From the NCBI RefSeq assembly GCF_900129395.1, contig NZ_FQVP01000002.1:558001-622000 (forward strand): 64,000 bases of DNA, given 5' to 3'. Shown in pieces: positions 36,805 to 44,512 of the stretch. The notes below the pieces were generated by a model, which worked only from the letters and a program-made list of their open reading frames with translations, did no database searches and was not told the DNA's origin. Within the stretch, counting starts at the first letter, position 1. Each line of letters starts with the position of its first letter. The position numbers and the translations under genes are program-made. The DNA comes from Pseudosulfitobacter pseudonitzschiae. Its GTDB lineage: Bacteria; Pseudomonadota; Alphaproteobacteria; Rhodobacterales; Rhodobacteraceae.

Positions 36805-37479
36805 TCAGTCGGTGCCGGTGGGGCCGTTGGCCTCAAGCTCTTGCTTGATCACGCCGATAATGTCGTCGCCAAGCTTGTCCAGGTGAACGCCGATGGCCGC
36901 GCGGATCGCCTGGGGATCACGCGCGCGCAGGGCGGCGACGATCTGGCGGTGATGCGAGATGACCCGTTCCCGGTTGCGCCGTTTGACCGCCGCCAGAAAC
37001 CGCGACCGCCACAGCCGCGCCAGAAAGGTGCGGTGGATTTCGGCCAATGGTGCGTTGTGCGAGGCGCGCGCGATGGCTGAATGAAAGCTCATGTCGATCT
37101 CGAACAGGTCGAGCGGGTCGGCGGTGTCAAACAGGTCAGCCATCTGTTCAACGATCTGTTCGATCTCGTCAATGTCCGCATCAGTCGCGCGTCCGCATGC
37201 CAGTTCGCCCGAAAGCTTTTCCACGGCCAGCAACACTTCGACCTCGTCCGAGACCTGTTTGATCGAGGGGATCGACACGATGGGGCTGCGCGCGGGGCGC
37301 AGGTCAACCAGACCTTCCTTGGCCAGAATGCGCACTGCTTCACGCAGGGGCGTGCGGCTGACCCCCATTTCTGTCGCGTTGTCGCGCTCCTTGATGCTCG
37401 CACCGGGGGGCAGTTTGCCGCGCAGGATGTTGCGGCGCAGCTGGTTTGCGATCTGCTCGGACAGTGGGTTTTCGGTCAT
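36805..37479 (-). CDS. GntR-family regulator, FadR (FCD) subfamily
   Basis: 224 residues. The N-terminal winged helix is SEQIANQLRRNILRGKLPPG, then IKERDNATEMGVSRTPLREAV, and the FCD effector domain has DMSFHSAIARASHN and HHRQIVAALRARD metal-binding-type histidines. Related UxuR/ExuR/KdgR-like GntR proteins bind TTGGTATACCAA-like sites. Two close copies occur in the divergent promoter region to its right (37549 and 37604). The regulated transporter and enzymes handle sugar acids, so an aldonate or ketodeoxy-acid is a likely effector. The start uses ATG 37479; the longer frame runs through the operators. Confidence 0.92.
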   Translation of the reverse strand: MTENPLSEQIANQLRRNILRGKLPPGASIKERDNATEMGVSRTPLREAVRILAKEGLVDLRPARSPIVSIPSIKQVSDEVEVLLAVEKLSGELACGRATDADIDEIEQIVEQMADLFDTADPLDLFEIDMSFHSAIARASHNAPLAEIHRTFLARLWRSRFLAAVKRRNRERVISHHRQIVAALRARDPQAIRAAIGVHLDKLGDDIIGVIKQELEANGPTGTD

Positions 37480-37548
37480 AAAGTGTCCATCACCTGAAGG
37501 GGCCGGGCTGGGTATCGCATGTTCTGCGCGACATGTCTCCGTTTTCAA

Positions 37549-37563
37549 TTTGGTATACCGAAA
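37549..37563. promoter_or_regulatory. Candidate GntR operator, site 1
   Basis: TTTGGTATACCGAAA has an 8-bp core palindrome GGTATACC (37552-37559) with flanking symmetry broken by one base. It lies in the divergent promoter region between the GntR gene and the TRAP receptor gene. Confidence 0.65.
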
Positions 37564-37603
37564 TTTGTTGATTGTCGATATGTGACCCGCTAGGCTCCGG
37601 GCA

Positions 37604-37617
37604 GATGGTATACCATC
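37604..37617. promoter_or_regulatory. Candidate GntR operator, site 2
   Basis: GATGGTATACCATC is a perfect 14-bp palindrome around the same GGTATACC core, 52 bases from site 1 (about five helical turns). It lies 77 bases before the TRAP receptor start. Confidence 0.7.
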
Positions 37618-37693
37618 CTGACCAACTTCTGGTTGCAGAAGTATGGAATGAAAAAGAGGGCGGCCTCGATGTCGCTTAGGGAGGAAAGACATT

Positions 37694-38710
37694 ATGAAAC
37701 TGAAGACACTTTTGCTGTCGACAGCTGCTGCGGCCATGGTTGCAGGCAGCGCGTTCGCCCAGGATGTGACGTTGCGCATCCAGACGCACTATGCCACCGA
37801 ACACCCCACCGGCAAGCTGCTGGCCCAGTGGATTGACGATGTTCAGACCATGTCAGATGGCGAGATTTCCATCGAAATGTTCTATTCATCCTCGGTGGTT
37901 GCCACGACCGAGACATTTGACGCCGCGATCAACGGCATCCTGGATTGCGACGCCACGGGCGGCGCCTATCAGACCGGCAAGAACCCCGCGTTCCAGTTCG
38001 TCGGCGACATCATGGGTGGCTATGACACGCCGTGGCAGCAATACAGCTGGCTGTATTACGGTGACGGCTATGCCGCCGCCCAAGAGCTGTACAACGCCCA
38101 GGGCATGCAGCTGATCGGCTGGTCGATCTACGGTCAGGAATCACTGTCCTCGTCCAAGCCCCTGGCCGGTTTCGAAGATGTCAAAGGCTGGAAATTCCGC
38201 TCGCCTCCCGGAATGGAGACCGAGATTTTCCAGGAACTGGGCGCGTCGCCCATCGTGATGGATTTCACCGAGATCTTTACCGCACTTGAAACCGGTATCA
38301 TCGACGGCGCCGACGCCTCGGGTCTGGCCAACAACGTCGGCCTGGGTCTGTACGACATCGTCAAACACGCCACCTATCCGGGCTTTCATTCGATGCCGTC
38401 GGATCACCTGGCGTGCAATCAGGACGTCTGGGAAGGTCTGACCGAAGGTCAGCGCCGCATCATCGACACAGCATGGCAAAAGCTGTCTTTCCATGTCGCC
38501 CTGTCCAACGAGAAAGCCAACGCCGAGGCGGCGGCTGCGCTGAAAGAGCAGGGCGTGACCCTGTACGACTGGTCGCCTGAGGACCGCGCCGAGTTCCGTC
38601 GTGCCGCACAGGTAGCATGGGACGACTGGGGCACACGTTCGCCCGAAGCGGCCGCGCTGCTGGAAAGCCACAAGACCTACCTCAAGCAGTTGGGTCTGCT
38701 GAGCGAGTGA
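37694..38710 (+). CDS. TRAP transporter solute receptor (DctP family)
   Basis: 338 residues. A Sec signal peptide (KLKTLLLSTAAAAMVAGSAFA) is followed by a DctP-type receptor with WKFRSPPGMETEIFQELGASP, in which the conserved arginine contacts the ligand carboxylate, and TALETGIIDGADASGLANNV. The fold captures organic acids in the periplasm. The neighbouring enzymes suggest a sugar-acid or keto-acid ligand. GGGAGGAAAG precedes the ATG. It is followed by a hairpin that probably reduces read-through to the membrane subunits. Confidence 0.93.
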   Translation: MKLKTLLLSTAAAAMVAGSAFAQDVTLRIQTHYATEHPTGKLLAQWIDDVQTMSDGEISIEMFYSSSVVATTETFDAAINGILDCDATGGAYQTGKNPAFQFVGDIMGGYDTPWQQYSWLYYGDGYAAAQELYNAQGMQLIGWSIYGQESLSSSKPLAGFEDVKGWKFRSPPGMETEIFQELGASPIVMDFTEIFTALETGIIDGADASGLANNVGLGLYDIVKHATYPGFHSMPSDHLACNQDVWEGLTEGQRRIIDTAWQKLSFHVALSNEKANAEAAAALKEQGVTLYDWSPEDRAEFRRAAQVAWDDWGTRSPEAAALLESHKTYLKQLGLLSE

Positions 38711-38743
38711 TCCGGCGGCGGACGCACGTCTGACGCCGACATC

Positions 38744-38773
38744 AAGGCGGGCCTGATCGGCCCGCCTTCTTTC
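38744..38773 (+). terminator. Intra-operon hairpin between TRAP receptor and membrane genes
   Basis: A 10-bp perfect stem AAGGCGGGCC (38744-38753) and GGCCCGCCTT (38759-38768) with loop TGATC is followed by CTTTC. It lies within the 103 bases between receptor and small permease and is likely a partial terminator or mRNA stabiliser raising receptor level. Confidence 0.7.
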
Positions 38774-38813
38774 ACCGGACGGGACTGTTCGGGAGAACCT
38801 TGTGGGGAGGCAA

Positions 38814-39626
38814 ATGATGCAGGAAAATTCGCTGTGGCTGGGCCGGATGCGCGCACCGGTCAAGACCGCGATGATCGGGTTCGTGGTGCTGACGGTTGTC
38901 ATTTATGCGCTGCTGATCGGCCAGCGACTGTTTTTGGAAAACGCCTACGGGATGTACGAAATGATCCGCCCGTCCGGCAGGCCGCTGGTGCAGGCGATGC
39001 TGGTCTGTCTGGTGGCGGCGCTGCTGTTTGCGTCCTTGTTTCTGTCCGACACCAAGGGCGCGATTGAAACCCGGCCAGAGGGGTTTTTCGATCTGGTGTC
39101 CGTGGTTCTGGGACGGCTGGCGATGATCATGACGGCCTTTGTGGTGCTGGTCATGTTCTACGAGGTTGTCTCGCGCTATGTCTTTGCCCGCCCGACGCTA
39201 TGGGCGAACGAACTGTCCTTGTGGATTGCGGCAATCGTGTTCCTGCTGGCCGGGCTTTACGCCATGCAGCAACGCAGCCACATCCGAATCTACATCATCT
39301 ACAACATGATGCCCCGCTGGGCACAAAAGGCGGCTGATTCATTTTCGGTCCTGCTGATCGTGGGCTTTGCCTTTGCGCTGGTCTGGGGCGGTTATTCGGA
39401 CGCGGCCAAGCGGTTCCTGCGGATGGAGACCTTTGGCACCGCATGGGACCCACCCATTCCCGGAACGATCAAGCCTGCGGTTCTGCTGATTATCGTTCTG
39501 GTGGCCATTCAGGCCGTGTCGAACCTGATCGCGGATTGGCACAAGGACCCCGAAGAACACACCCCCATGGATGAAATCGACGAAACCGAGATCGAAAACA
39601 TCCGCCGCACGTTGAAAGAGGACTGA
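38814..39626 (+). CDS. TRAP transporter small permease, enlarged (DctQ family)
   Basis: 270 residues, about 100 longer than the usual DctQ. Two extra N-terminal membrane helices (TAMIGFVVLTVVIYALLIG and VQAMLVCLVAALLFASLFL) precede the four-helix DctQ core, marked by VSRYVFARPTLWANELSLW. It is the partner of the large permease next to it in the inner membrane. GGGGAGG lies just before the ATG at 38814; the GTG at 38802 is less likely. The gene starts five bases before the large-permease reading frame begins (stop to start). Confidence 0.9.
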   Translation: MMQENSLWLGRMRAPVKTAMIGFVVLTVVIYALLIGQRLFLENAYGMYEMIRPSGRPLVQAMLVCLVAALLFASLFLSDTKGAIETRPEGFFDLVSVVLGRLAMIMTAFVVLVMFYEVVSRYVFARPTLWANELSLWIAAIVFLLAGLYAMQQRSHIRIYIIYNMMPRWAQKAADSFSVLLIVGFAFALVWGGYSDAAKRFLRMETFGTAWDPPIPGTIKPAVLLIIVLVAIQAVSNLIADWHKDPEEHTPMDEIDETEIENIRRTLKED

Positions 39627-39631
39627 ATTCA

Positions 39632-41227
39632 ATGGTCGATATCGGCACCCTGTCCCTGATCATCCTGCTGGCGATGTTCGCACTGCTGGCAATCGGCATG
39701 CCGCTTGGCTTTGCCTCGGCCTTTCTCGCTGTTGTCACGCTGGCGCTGAAATTCCCGCCCGATCTGTTGTTCGGCACTTTCGGGCGCGGGCCGCTGTCGG
39801 TGCTGGGGCAGGCGGTGTACCGGCAGATGACGAACTATGTTCTCATATCTGTCCCGTTGTTCATATTCATGGCGGCAATGCTGGAACGGTCGGGCATTGC
39901 GCGCGACATGTATTCGTCGCTGAACGTCTGGCTCAGCCAGGTGCGCGGCGGCATTGCCATCGTGACCTCGATCATGGCGGTGATCATGGCGGCCATGTCC
40001 GGCATCATCGGCGGCGAGGTCGTGTTGCTGGGCCTGATTGCGCTGCCGCAGATGTTGCGGCTGGGATATGACCGCAACCTTGCCATCGGCACGATCTGTG
40101 CGTCAGGGTCACTGGGCACGATGATTCCGCCCTCGATTGTCCTGATCTTTTACGGTCTGGTCACCGAAACCTCGATCAAGGCGCTGTTCACTGCGTCCTT
40201 CCTGCCGGGGTTCATGCTGGCGTCTTTCTTCCTGATCTACATCGTGGTGCGGACACAGTTGAACCCGTCGCTGGCCCCCTTGCCCGCGCCGGTTCCGGGC
40301 GAGCCGCGCGGCAGTGAAAAGGGGCTGATGTTCCTGGGCTTCCTGTCGCGGTTCACGCTGTGGCTGGCCGGAGTGCTGATGGTACGGGCTTTGTTCTTTA
40401 CCGTGACGGGGGAAAACACCATCCGCGAAGGGCTGGACCCGATCCCGCTGGGCATGGTGTCGGACATTCCGTGGATTGCGGGCACGTTCGTGCTGGCGTT
40501 GGTGCTGATCTTTTTCGTGGTCGGGCGCGAGCGGACCAGCCGGGGCTGGGCCATGGGCAAGGGGCTGATCGCGCCGATTGTCGTTATCGGGGTTGTGCTG
40601 GGGTCGATCTATGGCGGCATCACCGGCATCACCGAGGCGGCCGGCATGGGCGTGGTTGCGGTCTTTGCAATCGGGTTGCTGCGCCGCGAGATGACCTTTG
40701 ACATCGTCTGGGACAGCCTGATCCGTACACTGAAATCCACCGGTACGATCATCTGGGTAACCATCGGTGCGGCCGCGCTGGCTGCGGCCTATACGCTGGT
40801 GGGAGGGCCGACCTATGTGGCCAACCTGATCGTGGGGGCGGATATGCCGACGATGGGGATCATTCTGGTGATGATGGTCGTGTTCCTGATCATGGGGATG
40901 TTCATGGACTGGGTCGGCATCGTGCTGTTGATCATGCCGGTGTTCCTGCCCATCGTGGTGCGCCTGCCCGCCGAAGAGATCGGATTTCTCGGCAGCGTCG
41001 ATGCGCGCTATATCCCGATCTGGTTCGGCGTGGTGTTCTGTATGAACATGCAGGTCAGTTTCCTGTCGCCGCCCTTTGGGCCGGCCGCCTTCTACCTGAA
41101 ATCCGTGGCCCCGCCCGAGATTTCGCTGACCGATATCTTCCGCGGCTTCCTTCCGTTCATCGCCCTGCAGTTGCTGGCGCTGGCGGTGTTGCTGGCATGG
41201 CCGCCGATCGTGACGATCTTTCTCTAG
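39632..41227 (+). CDS. TRAP transporter large permease, enlarged (DctM family)
   Basis: 531 residues against about 430 for typical DctM. The N-terminal part (IGMPLGFASAFLAVVTLAL; SGIIGGEVVLLGLIALPQM; GSLGTMIPPSIVLIFYG) and the C-terminal part (GITGITEAAGMGVVAVFAIG; FMDWVGIVLLIMPVFLPI) match DctM. A central insertion of about 100 residues adds membrane helices around LSRFTLWLAGVLMVRALFF and AGTFVLALVLIFFVVG. This is the sodium-coupled translocation subunit. Enlargement matches the enlarged small permease, so the pair is probably a distinct TRAP subgroup. Confidence 0.92.
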   Translation: MVDIGTLSLIILLAMFALLAIGMPLGFASAFLAVVTLALKFPPDLLFGTFGRGPLSVLGQAVYRQMTNYVLISVPLFIFMAAMLERSGIARDMYSSLNVWLSQVRGGIAIVTSIMAVIMAAMSGIIGGEVVLLGLIALPQMLRLGYDRNLAIGTICASGSLGTMIPPSIVLIFYGLVTETSIKALFTASFLPGFMLASFFLIYIVVRTQLNPSLAPLPAPVPGEPRGSEKGLMFLGFLSRFTLWLAGVLMVRALFFTVTGENTIREGLDPIPLGMVSDIPWIAGTFVLALVLIFFVVGRERTSRGWAMGKGLIAPIVVIGVVLGSIYGGITGITEAAGMGVVAVFAIGLLRREMTFDIVWDSLIRTLKSTGTIIWVTIGAAALAAAYTLVGGPTYVANLIVGADMPTMGIILVMMVVFLIMGMFMDWVGIVLLIMPVFLPIVVRLPAEEIGFLGSVDARYIPIWFGVVFCMNMQVSFLSPPFGPAAFYLKSVAPPEISLTDIFRGFLPFIALQLLALAVLLAWPPIVTIFL

Positions 41228-41283
41228 AGGATCGGGGCGTGCGCGCCCCGATCCGGGGTTTCAGATATCTTCAGGAGTTTTCG

Positions 41284-41517
41284 ATGCGATTGACCGCAGA
41301 CGACCATCGCAAGTTTGCCAAAGACGGTGTTCTGGTGCTTGACCACGCCGGGACCGCGGCCAAAGGCGATGCCAAGCTGGACAAGGGCTGTGTCGGTCTG
41401 GACGGTGCCCTGTCGCTGGCGGTCAAGGCGGGTGGCGCGGTGACTTTCTACGTGCTGACACCGCGCAACCCGTCCAATGTGTTCCGCTGGCCGTCGGATG
41501 CGCGTGGCGGTGCCTGA
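41284..41517 (+). CDS. Small protein with phytanoyl-CoA dioxygenase-like N-terminus, possible remnant
   Basis: 77 residues. The first 20 (MRLTADDHRKFAKDGVLVLD) look like the start of PhyH-type Fe(II)/2-oxoglutarate dioxygenases, where L-T-x-x-x-x-x-x-F-x-x-D-G-h-h-h is typical. The remainder lacks the HxD...H metal site and does not resemble that fold, so an internal deletion or a separate small gene are both possible. CAGGAG precedes the ATG. It is 56 bases downstream of the TRAP large permease in the same direction. Function not assigned. Confidence 0.4.
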   Translation: MRLTADDHRKFAKDGVLVLDHAGTAAKGDAKLDKGCVGLDGALSLAVKAGGAVTFYVLTPRNPSNVFRWPSDARGGA

Positions 41518-41769
41518 AGTGTGATGTTCGACCGTTTTCCACCAAACGCCGCGCAAGACGGGCGTCTCCTGCACGGGTCCAGCGGGACCGTTTGCGCGCA
41601 GGCGCGTCAAAGATGTGCGCCCCTCCCCGAAAGCCGCATTGATCGGGCCCGTGCTCTGGACCTCTTGGCGGGTCCGCCTTACGCATCGGTTGACGGCACC
41701 GCCGCGCAGGTCGCCCCCCTGGCGCCTCTGCGGGTGTCGATGCGCGCAACCTCTGTCAAGGCGAACTGA
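41518..41769. other. Intergenic stretch with no supported gene
   Basis: These 252 bases between the small PhyH-like frame and the DMT permease gene hold no convincing gene on either strand. Short frames here have poor coding character. The region could contain a promoter for the permease-dehydrogenase-hydrolase genes or decayed remains of a larger dioxygenase gene. No GGTATACC operator is seen in it. Confidence 0.4.
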
Positions 41770-42696
41770 ATGCCCCATCACGTACTGCCCCGCGAAGACC
41801 GCACGGCCATGGGCCTGACCGCCATGGCTGGCGCTGTGGTCTTTTTCACCATGATCGACACATCGGCCAAATGGCTGGTTCTTGCTGGCCTGCCTGCACT
41901 GCAAGTGGTGTTCGTACGCTATGCGGTGCACTTCCTGCTGGCGCTTGCGGTCTTTGTCCCGCGTGAAGGCCGCGAGGCGCTGGTGTCGATGGCACCGGGC
42001 AAGCAGATCCTGCGGTCCGCGTTCCTGCTGGGCAGCACGGCGCTGAATTTCAACGCGCTGTATTATCTGCCGATCACCGTGACCACGACGATCATGTTCG
42101 CCGGTCCCATCGTCGTGACGCTGTTGGCGATCCCGTTGTTGGGCGAGCGGGTGGGGATGCACCGGATCATCGCGGTCTGTGTGGGTTTTGTCGGCGTGCT
42201 GGTGGTGATGCAGCCCTGGGGGGCCGAGTTTCACCCCGCGATGTTTCTCAACCTTGGCGCGCTGGTCTGCGCGTCGCTTTATTTCCTGATGACCCGCCTG
42301 CTGGCGGGGGTGGAAAGCAACGCGACCAGCCAGACCTGGTCCTCGGGGTTGGCGACAGTGTGCATCGCGCCCTTTGCGCTGTCCTCGTGGGTCTGGCCGC
42401 AAGCGCCTGCCGACTGGGTGTTTTTCGCCTTGATCGGCATTTTTGGCGGCACCGGACATATCCTGGCCACCTGGGCGCACCGCATGGCCGATGCGTCGAT
42501 CCTGGCGCCTGTGGTCTATATCCAGATCGTCCTGGCCGCGGTTTCGGGCATCATTTTCTTCAGCCAGTGGCCCACGCTTTGGACGCTGGCGGGCGGGCTG
42601 ATCATCATCGCCGCAGGTTTCTACATCTGGCAACGCGAGCGCATCCTGGGCAAGCGCGCCGCGGCGGACAAGGCCGCCAACATCGCACCGCATTGA
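41770..42696 (+). CDS. DMT-superfamily (EamA) permease
   Basis: 308 residues with ten predicted membrane helices in two EamA repeats: MAGAVVFFTMIDTSAKWLVL... in the first, and SGLATVCIAPFALSSWVW with GGTGHILATWAHRMADASI in the second. The family moves metabolites, often amino acids, nucleosides or organic acids, mostly outward. It lies between the TRAP set and a dehydrogenase-hydrolase pair on the same strand. Export of an overflow intermediate or an additional uptake route are both possible. Confidence 0.87.
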   Translation: MPHHVLPREDRTAMGLTAMAGAVVFFTMIDTSAKWLVLAGLPALQVVFVRYAVHFLLALAVFVPREGREALVSMAPGKQILRSAFLLGSTALNFNALYYLPITVTTTIMFAGPIVVTLLAIPLLGERVGMHRIIAVCVGFVGVLVVMQPWGAEFHPAMFLNLGALVCASLYFLMTRLLAGVESNATSQTWSSGLATVCIAPFALSSWVWPQAPADWVFFALIGIFGGTGHILATWAHRMADASILAPVVYIQIVLAAVSGIIFFSQWPTLWTLAGGLIIIAAGFYIWQRERILGKRAAADKAANIAPH

Positions 42697-42717
42697 ATTC
42701 ATCAAGGGAGAGAGAAC

Positions 42718-43461
42718 ATGGGCAGACTGGACGGCAAACGCGCATTGATCACCGCCGCAGGGCAGGGGATCGGTCGCGCCAGCGCATTGGCGATGGCCGC
42801 CGAGGGGGCGCAGGTCTTTGCCACCGACATCAGCGCCGAGGCGCTGGCCGAACTCAAGGGCGACGGGATCGAGACGATGGTGCTGGACGCCCGCGACACC
42901 GACAGCGTGAACGCAGGTGTTGCCAAGTCGCGACCTGACGTGCTGTTCAATTGCGCGGGCTTTGTGCACCACGGCACGGTGCTGGATGCCAGCGACGACG
43001 AATGGGACTTTGCCTTTGACCTGAACGTGCGGGCCATGTTCCGCACCATCCGCGCGGCCTTGCCCGGCATGGTCGAACGCGGCGCGGGGTCGATCGTGAA
43101 CATGTCGTCGGCCTGCTCATCCGTCATCGGCGCGCCGAACCGGTTCATCTATGGCACCACCAAGGCGGCAGTGATCGGCCTGACGAAATCGGTGGCGGTG
43201 GATTACATCAAGACCGGCGTGCGCTGCAATTGTATCTGCCCCGGCACCGTCGAAAGCCCCAGCTGGCACGACCGCGTTAAGGCGCTGGGCGAAGAGATGG
43301 GCAGCTATGAGGCCGCCTTGGAGGCCTTCGTGTCGCGCCAGCCGATGGGCCGCGTGGCAAAAGCGGAAGAGATTGCGGCGCTGGTCGTGTATCTGGCCAG
43401 CGACGAAAGCGGATTTACCACCGGACAGCCCCACATCATCGACGGCGGCTGGTCGGGTTAA
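42718..43461 (+). CDS. Short-chain dehydrogenase, 2-keto-3-deoxy-L-fuconate dehydrogenase-like
   Basis: 247 residues. The NAD-binding GxxxGxG is TAAGQGIGRA, the active-site Ser/Tyr/Lys are in VNMSSACSS and FIYGTTKAAVIG, and the C-terminal GRVAKAEEIAALVVYLASDE with FTTGQPHIIDGGWSG closes the fold. NCICPGTVESPS and the rest resemble BDH2/DHRS6 and bacterial 2-keto-3-deoxy-L-fuconate 4-dehydrogenases. That would make 2,4-diketo-3-deoxy-L-fuconate for the next enzyme. GGGAGAGAG precedes the ATG. Specificity is inferred from resemblance plus neighbours. Confidence 0.88.
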   Translation: MGRLDGKRALITAAGQGIGRASALAMAAEGAQVFATDISAEALAELKGDGIETMVLDARDTDSVNAGVAKSRPDVLFNCAGFVHHGTVLDASDDEWDFAFDLNVRAMFRTIRAALPGMVERGAGSIVNMSSACSSVIGAPNRFIYGTTKAAVIGLTKSVAVDYIKTGVRCNCICPGTVESPSWHDRVKALGEEMGSYEAALEAFVSRQPMGRVAKAEEIAALVVYLASDESGFTTGQPHIIDGGWSG

Positions 43462-43491
43462 CACGACACTATCAGGAAGAAGGACAAAAAT

Positions 43492-44340
43492 ATGAAACTG
43501 CTACGTTACGGCGACGCGGGCGCCGAAAAGCCGGGGATGCTGGACGCCGATGGCACGCTGCGCGATCTGTCGGGTGTTGTGAGCGACATCGCGGGCGATG
43601 TGCTGTCTGACGAAGGTCTGGCCAAGCTGCGCGACATCGACCCCGCCAGCCTGCCCAAGGTCGACGGCAATCCCCGTCTTGGCCCCTGCGTCGGCAACAT
43701 CGGCAAATTCTGCTGCATCGGTCTGAACTATTCCGACCACGCCGCCGAAACCGGTGCCGCGATCCCAGAACATCCGATCCTGTTCATGAAGGCCAACAGC
43801 GCCATCGTCGGTCCCAACGACATGGTGATGAAGCCGCGCGGCTCGACCCACACGGATTGGGAGGTCGAACTGGGCGTCGTCATCGGCAAGGCCGCCAAAT
43901 ACGTCTCGAAAGAGGACGCGCTGGATTATGTCGCGGGCTATTGCGTGATCAACGACGTGTCCGAACGCCACTACCAGTCGCAACTGACCGGCCAGTGGAC
44001 CAAGGGCAAAAGCTGCGACACCTTCGGCCCCACCGGCCCGTGGCTGGTGACCCGTGACGAGGTTGCGGACCCGCAGGCGCTGGCGATGTATCTGGATGTG
44101 AACGGCAAGCGGATGCAGACCGGCAACACGCAAACCATGATCTTTACCGTGGCCGAGATCATCGAACATCTCAGCGGGCTGTTCACCTTGCAGCCGGGCG
44201 ACGTGATTTCGACCGGCACGCCTCCGGGTGTTGGCATGGGGATCAAACCCACGCCGGTCTATCTGGAAAAAGGCGACGTGATGGAGCTGGGCATCGACGG
44301 TCTGGGCGTGCAGCGGCAAGAGGTCGGTCAGGACGCCTGA
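43492..44340 (+). CDS. Fumarylacetoacetate hydrolase-family protein, diketo-3-deoxy-aldonate hydrolase-like
   Basis: 282 residues. The FAH-fold metal site is present: THTDWEVELGVVIG supplies the E-x-E, and VINDVSERHYQ supplies the aspartate. ICIGLNYSDHAAETG-type and STGTPPGVGMG segments also match. Members are annotated as ureidoglycolate lyase or 2,4-diketo-3-deoxy-L-fuconate hydrolase, which cleaves to lactate and pyruvate. The preceding dehydrogenase supports the second reading. It is followed by a strong terminator, ending the sugar-acid operon. Confidence 0.88.
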   Translation: MKLLRYGDAGAEKPGMLDADGTLRDLSGVVSDIAGDVLSDEGLAKLRDIDPASLPKVDGNPRLGPCVGNIGKFCCIGLNYSDHAAETGAAIPEHPILFMKANSAIVGPNDMVMKPRGSTHTDWEVELGVVIGKAAKYVSKEDALDYVAGYCVINDVSERHYQSQLTGQWTKGKSCDTFGPTGPWLVTRDEVADPQALAMYLDVNGKRMQTGNTQTMIFTVAEIIEHLSGLFTLQPGDVISTGTPPGVGMGIKPTPVYLEKGDVMELGIDGLGVQRQEVGQDA

Positions 44341-44356
44341 TCCGATGGTTTGACAG

Positions 44357-44396
44357 AACGGTCCCGCGTGTTGGCACACGCGGGGCCGTTTTTATT
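44357..44396 (+). terminator. Strong terminator after FAH-family gene
   Basis: A 15-bp stem of AACGGTCCCGCGTGT and ACACGCGGGGCCGTT (one G-T pair) with loop TGGC is followed by TTTATTT. It separates the sugar-acid genes from the preQ1/queuosine genes. Confidence 0.88.
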
Positions 44397-44471
44397 TGCG
44401 GCATTGCGGGGCGGCATTTTTCCGCCGTGCCGCCCCTTGGCACCTGCAACACGCTCGGCTAATAGGGCCAT

Positions 44472-44508
44472 CCCGGTCGCAGCCTACCCGGGTAACAAAA
44501 CAAGGGTA
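44472..44508 (+). ncRNA. preQ1-I riboswitch
   Basis: The 5' leader of queC carries CCGGTCGCAGCCTACC, then CGGGTAACAAAACAAGGG. This closely follows the compact preQ1-I aptamer known from Thermoanaerobacter (GGTCGCAG...AACAAAACAAGG). Stem P1 is CCCGG (44472-44476) with CCGGG (44488-44492), the loop contains CGCA, the A-rich tail AACAAAAC follows, and AGG (44503-44505) can form the H-type pseudoknot with CCT in the loop. The AAGGG is also the likely ribosome site seven bases before the queC ATG. PreQ1 binding would therefore hide it and shut off translation. Confidence 0.85.
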
Positions 44509-44512
44509 CAAA

